Positions 45,078-55,512 of a stretch of DNA of 64,000 nucleotides are shown piece by piece. The stretch is taken from contig OZ017768.1 of assembly GCA_963969345.1 (NCBI GenBank), forward strand, positions 992,001-1,056,000. Direction: 5' to 3'. The position numbers and the translations under genes are program-made. Source of the stretch: Turbatrix aceti (taxonomy: Eukaryota > Nematoda > Chromadorea > Rhabditida > Panagrolaimidae). Every line of letters starts with the position of its first letter. Positions within the stretch are counted from its first letter, which is position 1. The notes below the pieces were generated by a model. That model was not told the DNA's origin. It was given only the letters and a program-made list of their open reading frames with translations, and did no database searches.

Positions 45078-46134
45078 GAGGTGACTACTTGTTCTGAGGT
45101 CTGGTAACCAGCGTTCTGCAAGAAGGGTGCTCATCTTTTGCAACATAGAGCACAACATGTTAGTGATAACTATAGTTAACATATGAGGGATTCAGTAAAA
45201 TTACAGACGATTTTATTTAAAAATCTATCGGGGACCAAAACGCGCATTATTAACCTAACAACCTGATAATTGTTTTTCGTTTGGGAAGAGTATATTTGAA
45301 TGAAATTTATTGAACACGATCGAAATGGCTGCCTAAATCGGGGTAAATTAAAAAAAAAGTAGATTTTTGAAATTTTTTTTTAATTCTAAAAATTGTTCAA
45401 TTACTGTCGCATACAGAAAAAAAGTTGAAAAAAAATTTTGCAATAATTACTGCAACTCAAATCTAGCACGCTAAACAAAAAAATTTTCTCAATTTTTTTT
45501 ATTTTGGTCTTAAATAAAATGATTTTTATTTTTGTTTTTATTATTATTATTATTATTTCACCATTACTCAGTGGTTAGTTATCATTAGACCAGATGTTAG
45601 GAGGCACAAATGATGTCCACGTAGGTGTAAATGTCTCGATTCGTTTTGGTCGCGATTTCTTCTTCCCAAATTTTTTTTTTTTTACTAATTATGATAACTA
45701 ACCAGTGACATGAAAAAGCGTCAGAATAAATGACTTTTTACAAATTATTTAAATTATTTTTCGGCTTTTGGCCGCAGGTCTTTTTAATTTGAAAAGCGCC
45801 AAACCGCCGTAAGCAGCATTTTGCCAAACAAGCCGTTGATTTTGATCTTAAAAAACTTTTAAACAATGGTTGGATTAGTTCCTGATAAAAATTTTAGTAA
45901 TGTTTTTGCAAGTTTGACCCTCAACATCAACAGTGCCTTTCTGAAGGTTGGTGGACTTTTTTATCCATGGCGTTTAACGGTAGCAATAATTCAAATATGT
46001 GTTTGCTTTTAAACTTTTGATTAGCAACAAAAGCATAGACATTGGGGAACCTTGGATTTACGGAATTTCAACGTTGCGCCTCTTGCCTGCTAATCACAAG
46101 CTCTCACGCACGCTCCGGAAGCTAACACAAAATT
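45078..46134. repeat. Internal re-duplication within array copy 4
   Basis: After CACAAAATT at 45077 the sequence jumps back and repeats the segment seen at 44151-45077, now carrying an additional SINE copy at 45541-45680, before continuing normally at 46135. This adds about 927 bp plus the SINE and explains the 3850-bp spacing here. Confidence 0.85.
45541..45680 (-). mobile_element. Second, longer SINE copy inside array copy 4
   Basis: Minus strand: shares the CTCCTAACATCTGGTCTAAT core with the junction SINEs but extends about 45 bp further 5' (AAACGAATCGAGACATTT) and ends in (AAT)n. Differs by substitutions, so it is an independent insertion. Confidence 0.75.
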
Positions 46135-46372
46135 CTACCTGCACTTTATTTAATCGAGAAACATGTCTTCTTGTAAAAAAAAATTATTGAAAAAAAAATT
46201 GAAAAAAAAAATGATAGAAAAAAAAATTAATTCCTTGTTAAAAGTAACTGTGAGTCTGTAAAACTTGTGACAGACATAATTTCTTTTTTTGACGTGAAAT
46301 TATGATGCGTCTGAATGATTTCGAAGTGCGTCGTCAAATCGTTGTCAGTTGAATAGCAATTCCTACGACCGC

Positions 46373-46612
46373 ATGAAGAATATGACTGGGAGCAAGCTGA
46401 AGAAGAAAGAGGCCACAGATGCCGGGGCAGAACCGATCACCAATGACGTCACCAAGGGTCGAAAAATAATGATTGACTCGAACGACAATCAAATTGATCC
46501 GGGCACGACTAAACGAGCTAAAACCACTGCAAATGGCACCAAACTGGCTTCAAAGCAGTCTGAGAAAACAGCTAACAATCTGGCTGGAATTTTGATTGCT
46601 AATAAAATTTAA
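46373..46612 (+). CDS. Hypothetical 79-aa protein of the array unit (copy 4)
   Basis: Identical in translation to the copy at 36613. This unit lacks the junction SINE after the ORF. Confidence 0.4.
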   Translation: MKNMTGSKLKKKEATDAGAEPITNDVTKGRKIMIDSNDNQIDPGTTKRAKTTANGTKLASKQSEKTANNLAGILIANKI

Positions 46613-48426
46613 AAAGAGAATTTTTTAAATTTTAAAATTAATGATTTTTGTACGTATGCATTGAATTTTGTACTATTTTTCGCATTATGAACGCATAATA
46701 AACATTCTGGGTGTATTATGCGCTGTTCTATACATTCACACCATTTGTCTGTCTGTCCCAAAAAAATTTAGTTAGCAAGCAAAAGCTGCGCAGAGAGGCC
46801 GTAAAAATACAAGCAGGGATAGTATAACGTTTGAATGTTGACCTCAGTACGGTAAACGAACTGTGTGTCTAAATTTTTGGCGGGAAAAATACCTCTCGGC
46901 ACAGTACCACATTGGCATAGCTGCATTCGGCAAGCGCGTCGCGAATCGACTCATCGGTTCGCACATTCCTGAAGAGTGGCAACAGGTTTGAATGTTGACC
47001 TCATTACGGTAAACGAACTGTGTGTTTAAATTTTTGGCGGGAAAAAAACTTCTCTGCACAGTAACGCATTGGCATAGCAGCATTCGGCAACCGCGTCGCG
47101 AATCGACTCATTGGTTCGCACATCCCTGAAGGTGGCAACAGTCCTTCATGGTCGTGCCGTCGTAATCGCGCGACGCGGATGCTATGCCAATTGCTTGTAT
47201 ACTGTTCTGATGAGAATTTTTCCTGCCAAAAAAAATTTAGCATACAACTCGCTGACGTCATTGAATCAGACAGTAAAGGACCGTACTTTCTGTGGTGTAA
47301 CCTCACAGTATTTATTAATTAGGCAAGGTGTGTGCGTGTATGCTTCATTTTGTTACACCGACACACAGACATACACCACACACAGTATGTTTGTTGGCAC
47401 ACCTTCAGTTAAATCAGTTTGTTGGTACAACATTTTTAGCAGTGCGCATTCCACATAAAACAAAAAAATTGACTTGAAAAAAAATTAAAATTTTTCTAAG
47501 CTTAATTTTTTTTCTAATTTCCCCTAACAGTCCGAAATTCAGAATATATTGATTGTAGCTTTTATTTACATGTCGCGGTTTTTTATGCGAAATATTGGCG
47601 CTCTACTTACAAAACTCCGGTAATTAATCTTAAAAACAATAATTCACGTGAATTGTGAATTTTTCAAAGTTTTAAATTTTTATTCTGAAACAAGGAACGC
47701 TGTCACTACCGGGCCAAGTGGTAATTAAGTAGTGTTCTGGCATTACGTTTTGTCGGTAAAAAACCCCTTTTGCTAAATTGATTCTAAACTTATTTTTTGC
47801 TCGTTTTTAAAAATCATTAATTTAGGTTGTTTTTTAAAATCGTGTTCAAACTCGGCTAAAAAATTTCTACATCAAGATCGGAAGTGGGGTTTCAACCGCT
47901 GAAGAGCACTGATGCCACACTATTTTATTACCACTTAACCCCGTGGTTGCAGCTTTCCTTGATCGAGAATAAAAAATAAAACGTTGAAACCTTCGAAATT
48001 GAGGTGACTACTTGTTCTGAGGTCTGGTAACCAGCGTTCTGCAAGAAGGGTGCTCATCTTTTGCAACATAGAGCACAACATGTTAGTGATAACTATAGTT
48101 AACATATGAGGGATTCAGTAAAATTACAGACGATTTTATTTAAAAATCTATCGGGGACCAAAACGCGCATTATTAACCTAACAACCTGATAATTGTTTTT
48201 CGTTTGGGAAGAGTATATTTGAATGAAATTTATTGAACACGATCGAAATGGCTGCCTAAATCGGGGTAAATTAAAAAAAAAGTAGATTTTTGAAATTTTT
48301 TTTTAATTCTAAAAATTGTTCAATTACTGTCGCATACAGAAAAAAAGTTGAAAAAAAATTTTGCAATAATTACTGCAACTCAAATCTAGCACGCTAAACA
48401 AAAAAATTTTCTCAATTTTTTTTATT

Positions 48427-48626
48427 NNNNNNNNNNNNNNNNNNNNNNNNNNNNNNNNNNNNNNNNNNNNNNNNNNNNNNNNNNNNNNNNNNNNNNNNNN
48501 NNNNNNNNNNNNNNNNNNNNNNNNNNNNNNNNNNNNNNNNNNNNNNNNNNNNNNNNNNNNNNNNNNNNNNNNNNNNNNNNNNNNNNNNNNNNNNNNNNNN
48601 NNNNNNNNNNNNNNNNNNNNNNNNNN
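48427..48626. other. Assembly gap of 200 N
   Basis: Exactly 200 N, a standard scaffold-gap size, placed inside the tandem array. Its real length and the array copy number are unknown. Confidence 0.99.
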
Positions 48627-48863
48627 ATCCTTAGCAGGAGCGTTCTGGAAGGCCGCAAAGTCGTCGGTCCATCGCCTCGACTTTACGGAAATAATTACTG
48701 CAACTCAACTAAAACCATTGGGGAACCATTGAGGAACCATTGGGGAACCTTTTTTTGATTTGAGTTGCAGAAATAATTACTGCAACTCAAATCTAGCACG
48801 CTAAACAAAAAAATTTTCCCAATTTTTTTTATTTTGGTCCTAAATCGGCTCGCAGAGTGTCTG
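48627..48863. mobile_element. Post-gap array-related fragment ending in a TTAA-element terminus
   Basis: Contains the array sequence ACTGCAACTCAAATCTAGCAC twice, once as a perfect 14-bp inverted repeat around AAATAATTA (48755-48791), a three-fold 11-bp minisatellite (AACCATTGGGG type, 48712-48747), and at 48838-48863 the TCCTAAATCGGCTCGCAGAG terminus shared with the palindromic element at 50235-51873. Confidence 0.7.
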
Positions 48864-49440
48864 TAAAAGTGCAGTTGGCGTCAAATTTTTTAATAAAAAT
48901 ACCTGGTATTGTATTTTGTATTCAGTAAGTCTTCCAAGCTTTCAGATTACTTCACACAGCTTTCATACATTCTTGCCTGTAGGCATAATGTAAGTTTTTA
49001 GAAAAAAAAAATTGAAAACTGAGCTAACTTTCTTGATTTTTAGGCCTAATGGGCTTCACGAGGATGACTTCAGCAGAAAGCGAGAAGCAGCGGTGAAATC
49101 GACGTTGACGGCGACGACATGATCGTCTTCAAGCGATGGAACTTCGGTGTCCGACGTGAACACCGTGCAATCACGAGAAGTCCATCAGAAGAAGCACACA
49201 GAAGCAACAAAACCGCGCAAGAATACCATGCGATATCAGCAGATCATTTTTTTTATCATTGATAATTGTATGTTTTGATTTTTTTCTGTTATTAGTTTTT
49301 TTTGCGAATTTGGACAATAAAAATGAATTCTACTTTTGTGAAAACTTGGTTTACTTGCGTCAAAAATTGGTAAATTCTTGTTGCCTATCATTGCGTTTTT
49401 GCGGGATTTCAAAAAATAAAAAAAATCATTTTAAATTTTA
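48864..49440 (+). other. Single-copy stretch with a possible spliced gene fragment
   Basis: An intron-like GTAAGT...TTTTTAG (about 48991-49044) precedes a GC-richer segment (49045-49230), but no frame stays open across it. AATAAA-like signals follow near 49315. Possibly a pseudogene or non-coding exon; no product can be named. Confidence 0.3.
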
Positions 49441-49767
49441 TTAGCAGCCAAAATTCCAGCCAGTATGTTAGCTATTTTCTCAGACTGCTATGAAGCCAGT
49501 TTGGTGCCATTTGCAGTGGTTTTAGCTCGTTTAGTCGTGCCCGGATCAATTTGATTGTCGTTCGAGTCAATCATTATTTTTCGACCCTTGGTGACGTCAT
49601 TGGTGATCGGTTCTGCCCCGGCATCTGTGGCCTCTTTCTTCTTCAGCTTGCTCCCAGTCATATTCTTCATGCGGTCGTAGGAATTGCTATTCAACTGACA
49701 ACGATTTGACGACGCACTTCGAAATCATTCAGACGCATAATAATTTCACGTCAAAAAAAGAAATTAT
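49441..49767. repeat. Inverted, truncated copy of the array unit
   Basis: Reverse complement of about 36530-36855. It shows that an array fragment was relocated or inverted beyond the gap. Confidence 0.85.
49488..49670 (-). pseudogene. Truncated copy of the array ORF
   Basis: Same 5' frame as the 79-aa array ORF, but a single substitution turns the AAG codon after LAS into TAG, leaving 60 codons. The inverted copy has lost the intact frame that all four tandem copies keep. Confidence 0.6.
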
Positions 49768-49985
49768 CGCTGCTGCACACGCGTGTTGACCTTTATTTTT
49801 TAGACGCATGCCTAACTTATTACAAAAACTGTTTTTGGAACCACTCAATAGGTGTGCCAAGGCGGGAAGGTGTACAGTAGTCTTTTATCCAAGCTTTACC
49901 TGTAAAATGCCTGAGGCTATTAGCCATGAACATGGAGCATGGAGCATAAAATTTTCAGATTTTTACCTTTATTTGTGGGTTCGGT

Positions 49986-52018
49986 TAGGGTTCGAACCCC
50001 CCCCCCCCCGCCCCCGCGGGGATCCCCGCGGGGGTGAAGCCGGGGGTGGCCCCCCGACCCCCGCCCCCGACCATTTGTGACCCCCGTCGGGGAGTAGAAC
50101 CCCCGCCCCCGACAGATTCTGCCCCCGACAATGAGCAAAATTTAGCGTTAAACGTTCAAAAACAACACAAATAGGCAAAAAACAGAGCAAAATACGAAAA
50201 ACTTGTTCAAAATATGCCTCGGTTTTCGTTTTAACAGACACTCTGCGAGCCGATTTAGGATCGAGGACACATCATTTTGACACTTTCAAATGTTTTGAGT
50301 CAGAGTTGTGTGCCTTCGGGGGAAAGGTCCAAAGCCGCGATATTTTATTTTATAAAATTCGGATTCACGAGATTCGGCTTCAGAAGTGTTTTTCATAAAA
50401 AATAGTGCCCTGTGCTACGTTGGATATGAACAATTCTGGAAAAATTAATATAGGGGTTCCTGAGGACGGCGGATCCAATAACATACTCAGAATTATTTTT
50501 CAGTTACGGTAATTATCGATTTTTTGATATCATACGTTTTCAAACCGCTATCATATTTGGATCTCAAACTTAAGCGGTAATTCGATAAGCCTATCTTCTT
50601 CCCCGTTGTTTTTTGTATCGGAAAAAGTAAAACGCAAAAAAAAATCGCGTGCCCAAGGTTGTAATAAATTTTAATTTATGCTCCAGACTCGACACCGAAG
50701 CCCTGCGCGCAACGTGCACGCATGATTTTGCGCTGCTGCAATCGCGTATTGACCTTTATTTTTTAGACGCATGCCTAACTTATTACAAAAACCGTTTTTG
50801 GAACCATTCAATAGGTGTGCCAAGGCGGGAAGGTGTACAGTAGTCTTTTTTCCAAGCTTCACCTGTAAAATGCCTGAGGCTATAAGCCGTGAACATTTTG
50901 ACAAAAATGACCTATTCTATCTTTTAGAGAATTCAATTCTCTATGGATTATAAAATTTTCAGATTTTTACCTTTATTTTTGGGTTCGGTACATTAATTTT
51001 AAAAACATACACCAAGTTTAACCTTCATTTTTCTGCCGACGCTTCTCTTAAGAAATGAAAATCTCATAATTTGAAGTCAAATTTAGAACATGTTGGGCAA
51101 ATTAAGCTACAGTATCTAAAAATAACGGTAAAAATGTGAAAATTTTACACACCATAGAGAATTAAATTCTCTAAAAGATAGAATAGGTCATTTTTGTCAA
51201 AATGTTCACGGCTTATAGCCTCAGGCATTTTACAGGTGAAGCTTGGAAAAAAGACTACTGTTCACCTTCCCGCCTTGGCACACCTATTGAATGGTTCCAA
51301 AAACGGTTTTTGTAATAAGTTAGGCATGTGTCTAAAAAATAAAGGTCAATACGCGTGTGCAGCAGCGCAAAATCATGCGTGCACGTTGCGCGCAGGGCTT
51401 CGGTGTCGAGTCTGGAGCATAAATTAAAATTTATGACAACCTTGGGCACGCGATTTTTTTTGCGTTTTAGTTTTTCCGATACAAAAAACAACGGGGAAGA
51501 AGATAGGCTTATCGAATTACCGCTTAAGTTTGAGATCCGAATATGATAGCGGTTTGAAAACGTATGATATCTAAAAATCGATAATTACCGTAACTCAAAA
51601 AAAATTCTGAGTATGTCATTGGATCCGCCGTCCTCAGAAACCCCTATATTAATTTTCTCAGAATTTTTCATAACCAACGTAACACGGGGCACTATTTTTT
51701 ATGAAAAACACTTCTGAAGCTGAATCTCGTGAATCCGAATTTTATAAAATAAAATATCGCGGCTTTGGACCTTTCCCCCGAAGGCCTACAACTCTGACTC
51801 AAAACATTTGAAAGTGTCAAAATGATGTGTCCTTCTCCCCACCTTGGTCCTAAATCGGCTCGCAGAGTGTCTGTTAAGATAAAATTGACACCTTTTTTTC
51901 TTCTTTTTCATAGGACTCGGGGGCAATTACCCCCGTCCCCGCCGACTTCTGCCCCCGTCGGGGGCAGAATTCCCCCGCCCCCGACACCTCTGCCCCCGAC
52001 TACCCCCGTCCCCGACCC
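49986..52018. mobile_element. GC-rich MITE, copy 2 (inverted, itself interrupted)
   Basis: 49986-50230 is the reverse complement of the right half of the element at 19854-20276, starting TAGGGTTCGAACCCCC; 51878-52018 is the reverse complement of its left half. About 32 bp of the right terminus is missing. The two halves are separated exactly by a TTAA-flanked element. Confidence 0.85.
50235..51873. mobile_element. TTAA-flanked palindromic transposon, 1.64 kb (piggyBac-like, non-autonomous)
   Basis: Both ends read CAGACACTCTGCGAGCCGAT inward and are flanked by TTAA (50231-50234 and 51874-51877). The uninterrupted site in the other GC-rich copy (near 20024) has a single TTAA, proving insertion with TTAA duplication, the piggyBac hallmark. 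Most of the element is two long inverted arms (about 50235-50965 and 51145-51873) around a non-palindromic core of roughly 180 bp. No transposase frame is present. Confidence 0.85.
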
Positions 52019-52155
52019 TTTAATTGAAAAAACATTAATTGAAAAAACATACACCAAGTTTAACCTTCATTTTTCTGCCGACGCTTCTTTTAAGAAATAA
52101 AAATCTCATAATTTGAAGTCAACTTTAGAACATGTTGGGCAAATTAAGCTACAGT

Positions 52156-53095
52156 ACAATCCAGGTTTTTGTTTTCTTTCATGCTTAATTTTCGTGTTGA
52201 TAGCTTTTGATCGCCGTCGCGTAAACCCTGGAGTATAATTTTAGTCAATTTTTGGGATGCTCGTAGCTAAGCTCACAGAGCGCAAAAACAAAAAGAAAAA
52301 TATAATTGTGTAGCTAAAAATGTGTGTAATCGATTGCATAAAATCAGTTTTGGCAAAAGTCACAGGTCCTGTTTTGGCAAAACGAACCTGATAAAGTTTG
52401 CGCGCATGGCATAATCATGAGCTCCGTATGCATGCGCGCACACTGTGCCCGCGTAAGAGTTAAACAAGAAGTGTAAGCCAATGTTTCTATGCTTTTACAC
52501 CGACACTTAGCGTGTAATTGACAGCAAGCTTATTGCCGTACCTAAACTTTGAGGTCAATGGCACGCTGAGTTTGTCTGTGCACAATTACAATACACTAAT
52601 TCATTTTCTGTGTATGCGCTGTGTGTGTACTGTGTGTTTTCACTAAATTTAAAGCCTTGTTCCCTGGTCCCTTTGTGGTGTGGTTGTGATCGCGTGTCGC
52701 TTATTCGGTTTATATATTTTTTTGAGTAAACACTTATCTCGAACGAAAGTATAGACTTTACACCCGTGGACGTCCCAATTCCCACAATTGGAGTCGAAGT
52801 CGAAAGTGCTCCCAAAAAATGTTTTTATCATATTTGAATCTGTGTGTTACACAAAGGCAAATTATGAATAATTATAACATAATATCGTTGAAAAATCCCT
52901 TATGTCTTTTTAAGTTAAAAAACGTTATTCTCATATTTTTACTGTTTTTAAGAACACCACATAATTGTCTTTCGTAATGCACAAAATTTACACTGGAAAC
53001 ATTCAAAGTGCCTTTAATCTCGTTAATTACAAGTGCAATTATAGCGATGTACCTGACATTGCAAAACTGTGTCCCTGTTTAACGCAAAATACAAG
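52156..53095. other. Intergenic, 3' of SR4
   Basis: No gene seen. Minus-strand frames near 52555-52831 have no splice support. Contains a GCATGCGCGCACACTGTGCCC patch split around 52430-52450 with alternating purine-pyrimidine character. Confidence 0.45.
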
Positions 53096-54429
53096 TTAGG
53101 CCCATAATTTGTTAAGATTTTTGAAATGCCCTTCTAGGCTCTCTTGTTTGGTCATGGTATTGCCGTGAATGTCGCGTAGCACAATAATTGCTGGAACCAC
53201 TTTTGAACACGACGTCGAAGGATGCAAGTTCTGATCAGGTTGGCAGAGCAGAGCGCATTTCATCTTTTTGCGTACAATCATGTCGTATTTACAGAACACA
53301 ATAATGGATACCAATACGAAAATATTGCTCGTCCACGAAGAAACCCAGATTCGGGCTGTCGGAAACCAAAAACTTTGTGCAACTCGAAGAGTTGTGTTAC
53401 AGAGGTTACAAGTTGTGATGCAAATCATGCAAGGCACAAATATGTTGAGAATTAATATGTTCTGGGTTAACTGAAAGCGTTCAGACAGCGTGACATGTTC
53501 GGATTTAGACAATATTCGGTGCTTGAAGTTGACGGAACGTAAACGAATAACGCAGATTAGGGTGATGAAGTCAATGAGGGAGAGTACGGTAGACAGAATA
53601 TACATTCCAAAATCAAAAATAAAATATCCTGGTCCTAATACCGTTGCCAAAGAAACCTTAAAATTAAACGCGTTAAGAATGAAGAGATCGTTGTATGTAT
53701 TTGCACGTCCGTTTTTACGTAATAAAATTTGAAACAGTTAATGCAGTGTATATTGGTTAGTTATAATTAGACTCCAAACATCTGGTCCAATGATAACTAA
53801 CCAGTGCACTGAGTAAGGGTGAAATATGTAAATAAATAAAATAAAAAAATATATTTTCATTATACCGATTACCAATAATTTATTACATCTATATAAATAT
53901 TATACGTATCTACTTAAATTATATTAATTTAATTGAATATAATTTTCCACAGAAAAAAACGTACGTTAATCAAAACCAATGCCCAACCCAATATCGGTCG
54001 TTTGGCGTTTTCGTAACCAGCTGGGTGACGCGTAGCGACAGTCCTCTCAATAGCAATACCCATACATAGGCACCTAGCCAAATAGTAACATGCATTGATG
54101 GCAATGTTCGAAAACTCTCTGCTCACGCTTTCAAATAGTGGAACTTTCAGTTCGTACAAGTGTTTGCAGAATACCGAAAGTGACATAAAAAATGTCGTCA
54201 TGAAAAAAGCAGCTGTCATGATTCGGAGGTTTATGTGATACCGACGATACGTAGCCATTATATACGTCATCGGAATGGTTAACACCATATTACAGAATGC
54301 CATGACACCGTGAGACATGCACAACAAAGCAAAAGGCGTAGATACCCATGGATTGTCAAAGTAGGCCGGCCAGGTAGTTGTATAGATATTGGGAAAAAAT
54401 GAATTTGTAGACCGCACATCGTAATCCAT
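53096..54429 (-). CDS. Serpentine chemoreceptor, Sre/Sra-like (SR4)
   Basis: Two exons, 53965-54429 and 53096-53656, phase 0; 341 aa. The start at 54429 (MDYDVRSTNS) aligns with the N-termini of SR1-3; an open frame extends to 54600 but has a different character. Signatures: CYYLARCLCMGIAIERTVATRHPAGYE and TLSERFQLTQNILILNIFVPC; C-terminal LRDIHGNTMTKQESLEGHF...NKLWA. It is the most diverged of the four paralogs and lies in inverted orientation beyond the array. The 308-bp intron, at the same site as in the others, contains a SINE. Confidence 0.87.
53771..53850 (+). mobile_element. SINE in the SR4 intron
   Basis: Plus strand: ACATCTGGTCCAATGATAAC core and an (AAATAAAT)n tail; same family as the array SINEs in opposite orientation and diverged from them. 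Confidence 0.7.
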
Positions 54430-54810
54430 TGAAAAATGTGTATATAAAAAAACCAAGGCCAGGCACAGCTCTTGCCGAAGAATGTCAGGGGGACACACCT
54501 TCCAATGCCACAAAAAGGTCGGACAAACCAACAAAAGACAAAGCATCCGCCTATTACGCAGACTACAACGGAAGTGTTCACTGAACATTACTAAGTACAA
54601 GTTGAGTTTGAATCAGACAAGCAGGCTTGCACGTAAAAATTCATTTTTGGATTCAAAATGAGACTAGGCAAAAAATTCAATTTATATAATAAATGTGTCA
54701 AAATTGTTTTGAACTACACTGAGGTTTTTTTTAATTTACAATTACGTAATTTAAGGAATAATCTTTGGTTTTTTGACATTTTCATTTGTGCAAAATTAAA
54801 CTAGACTGCT
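54430..54810. other. Upstream region of SR4
   Basis: An open frame upstream of the SR4 start (to 54600) reads hydrophobic residues but has no counterpart in the paralogs; probably 5' flank. Rest is AT-rich. Confidence 0.4.
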
Positions 54811-55008
54811 CTAAGATTCAGCGTGTTTTTTGAGCATGCACTCACTCAAGTTCTTCCCTGTAACTTTCACAAAAAACAGTTTTCTCTCTGATTTCATTCC
54901 ATGTTCAAGCCGGGAATAAATTTCCCGAAATCCTGAAATGGGGATTCCTCGATGCCGATTGAGTGACCGTGCTAGTATGTGCATGCAAGCTTCGATGAAG
55001 GTTTCCAT
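54811..55008 (-). CDS. Hypothetical 65-aa protein
   Basis: Single-exon frame METFIEACMHILARSL...KKHAES with TAA at 54811. A CGTTTAG acceptor ends three bases before the ATG, as for trans-spliced nematode genes or a cis 5' exon. The product is basic, soluble, helix-prone and has coding-like composition. I do not recognise it; it could be the last exon of a longer gene or a pseudogene fragment. Confidence 0.45.
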   Translation of the reverse strand: METFIEACMHILARSLNRHRGIPISGFREIYSRLEHGMKSERKLFFVKVTGKNLSECMLKKHAES

Positions 55009-55384
55009 TACCTAAACGGATCACTAACACTGGACGATGAGTGAGTACCAGACAGAAAATAGCCCGATCAATGAAAGCAAGCCAGAGAGAGAGCCAAAAA
55101 AAAGAAACCACAGCGCAGCGCGCTGCAAAGTTTTTCCGTTGACCACCGGTGTGGTGTCCTCTTCTCATCCCCGTTCCTATAAACAGACCGGTCAAGAAAT
55201 GGGAAGCAAGGCCAGTACTGGCGGTGGTGCATCCAGGTGTCAAGATGAGGATGCGAAGATCGTTGACTGACCGAGATGAGCTTGACTAACTAAACTTGAC
55301 TTTTGCACCAAAACCGGATGCATTGTTTGAAAAGTGTTCAAATTAATCGTTTATCAAGCCCTCCCCCAAAAAATTGAGAATCCG

Positions 55385-55392
55385 TATATATA
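55385..55392 (+). promoter_or_regulatory. TATA box of the cysteine-rich gene
   Basis: TATATATA in a GC-moderate context, about 120 bp before the ATG at 55513. A start near the CATCAGCAG at 55405-55420 would give a leader containing a short intron or trans-splice acceptor TTTTTTCAG at 55505. Confidence 0.5.
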
Positions 55393-55512
55393 GCCGTCGT
55401 GGTCATCAGCAGAGCATCACATTTTCGTCTTCCTTCCTCAGGTCAATCCTCGGTTCGTTTTCAGAGTTTTTGGGTCGATATATTATATTTTTGGATTTTT
55501 TTCAGCCAAAAA

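Larger units (their letters stand above)
33957..48426. repeat. Tandem array of a ~2.8-2.9-kb unit (about five copies, truncated by gap)
   Basis: Landmarks recur every 2901 bp (34291, 37192, 40093, 42994), then 3850 bp later (46844). The copies are almost identical. The unit without the inserted SINE would be 2793 bp; three junctions carry a 95-bp SINE with a 13-bp target duplication, explaining 2901. Each unit holds a 157-bp internal duplication (34276-34588), an 80-codon ORF (36613 and equivalents), a conserved 115-codon frame (34558 and equivalents, perhaps fortuitous) and AT-rich filler. The array starts 76 bp after SR3 and runs into 200 Ns, so the true copy number is unknown. I do not recognise the unit as rDNA, histone or spliced-leader repeats. 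Confidence 0.93.
49768..52155. mobile_element. Outer transposon fragment interrupted by two nested insertions
   Basis: 49768-49985 and 52019-52155 are homologous to 50730-50990 and to the 51000-51115 core of the inner palindromic element. They are the two sides of one older copy of that element, split by the GC-rich element at GGGTTCGG / ACATTAA. The outer ends were not located. Confidence 0.7.

Noticed and set aside
33957..49767. Considered as CRISPR-like or rDNA/spliced-leader array
   Set aside because: Unit size, AT-rich content, absence of short regular spacers, rRNA motifs or a spliced-leader sequence; genome is eukaryotic.
55037..55270. 77-codon plus-strand frame (MSEYQTENSP...)
   Set aside because: No acceptor or promoter of its own, overlaps the 5' flank of the 65-aa gene, low-complexity polar composition; evidence too thin.
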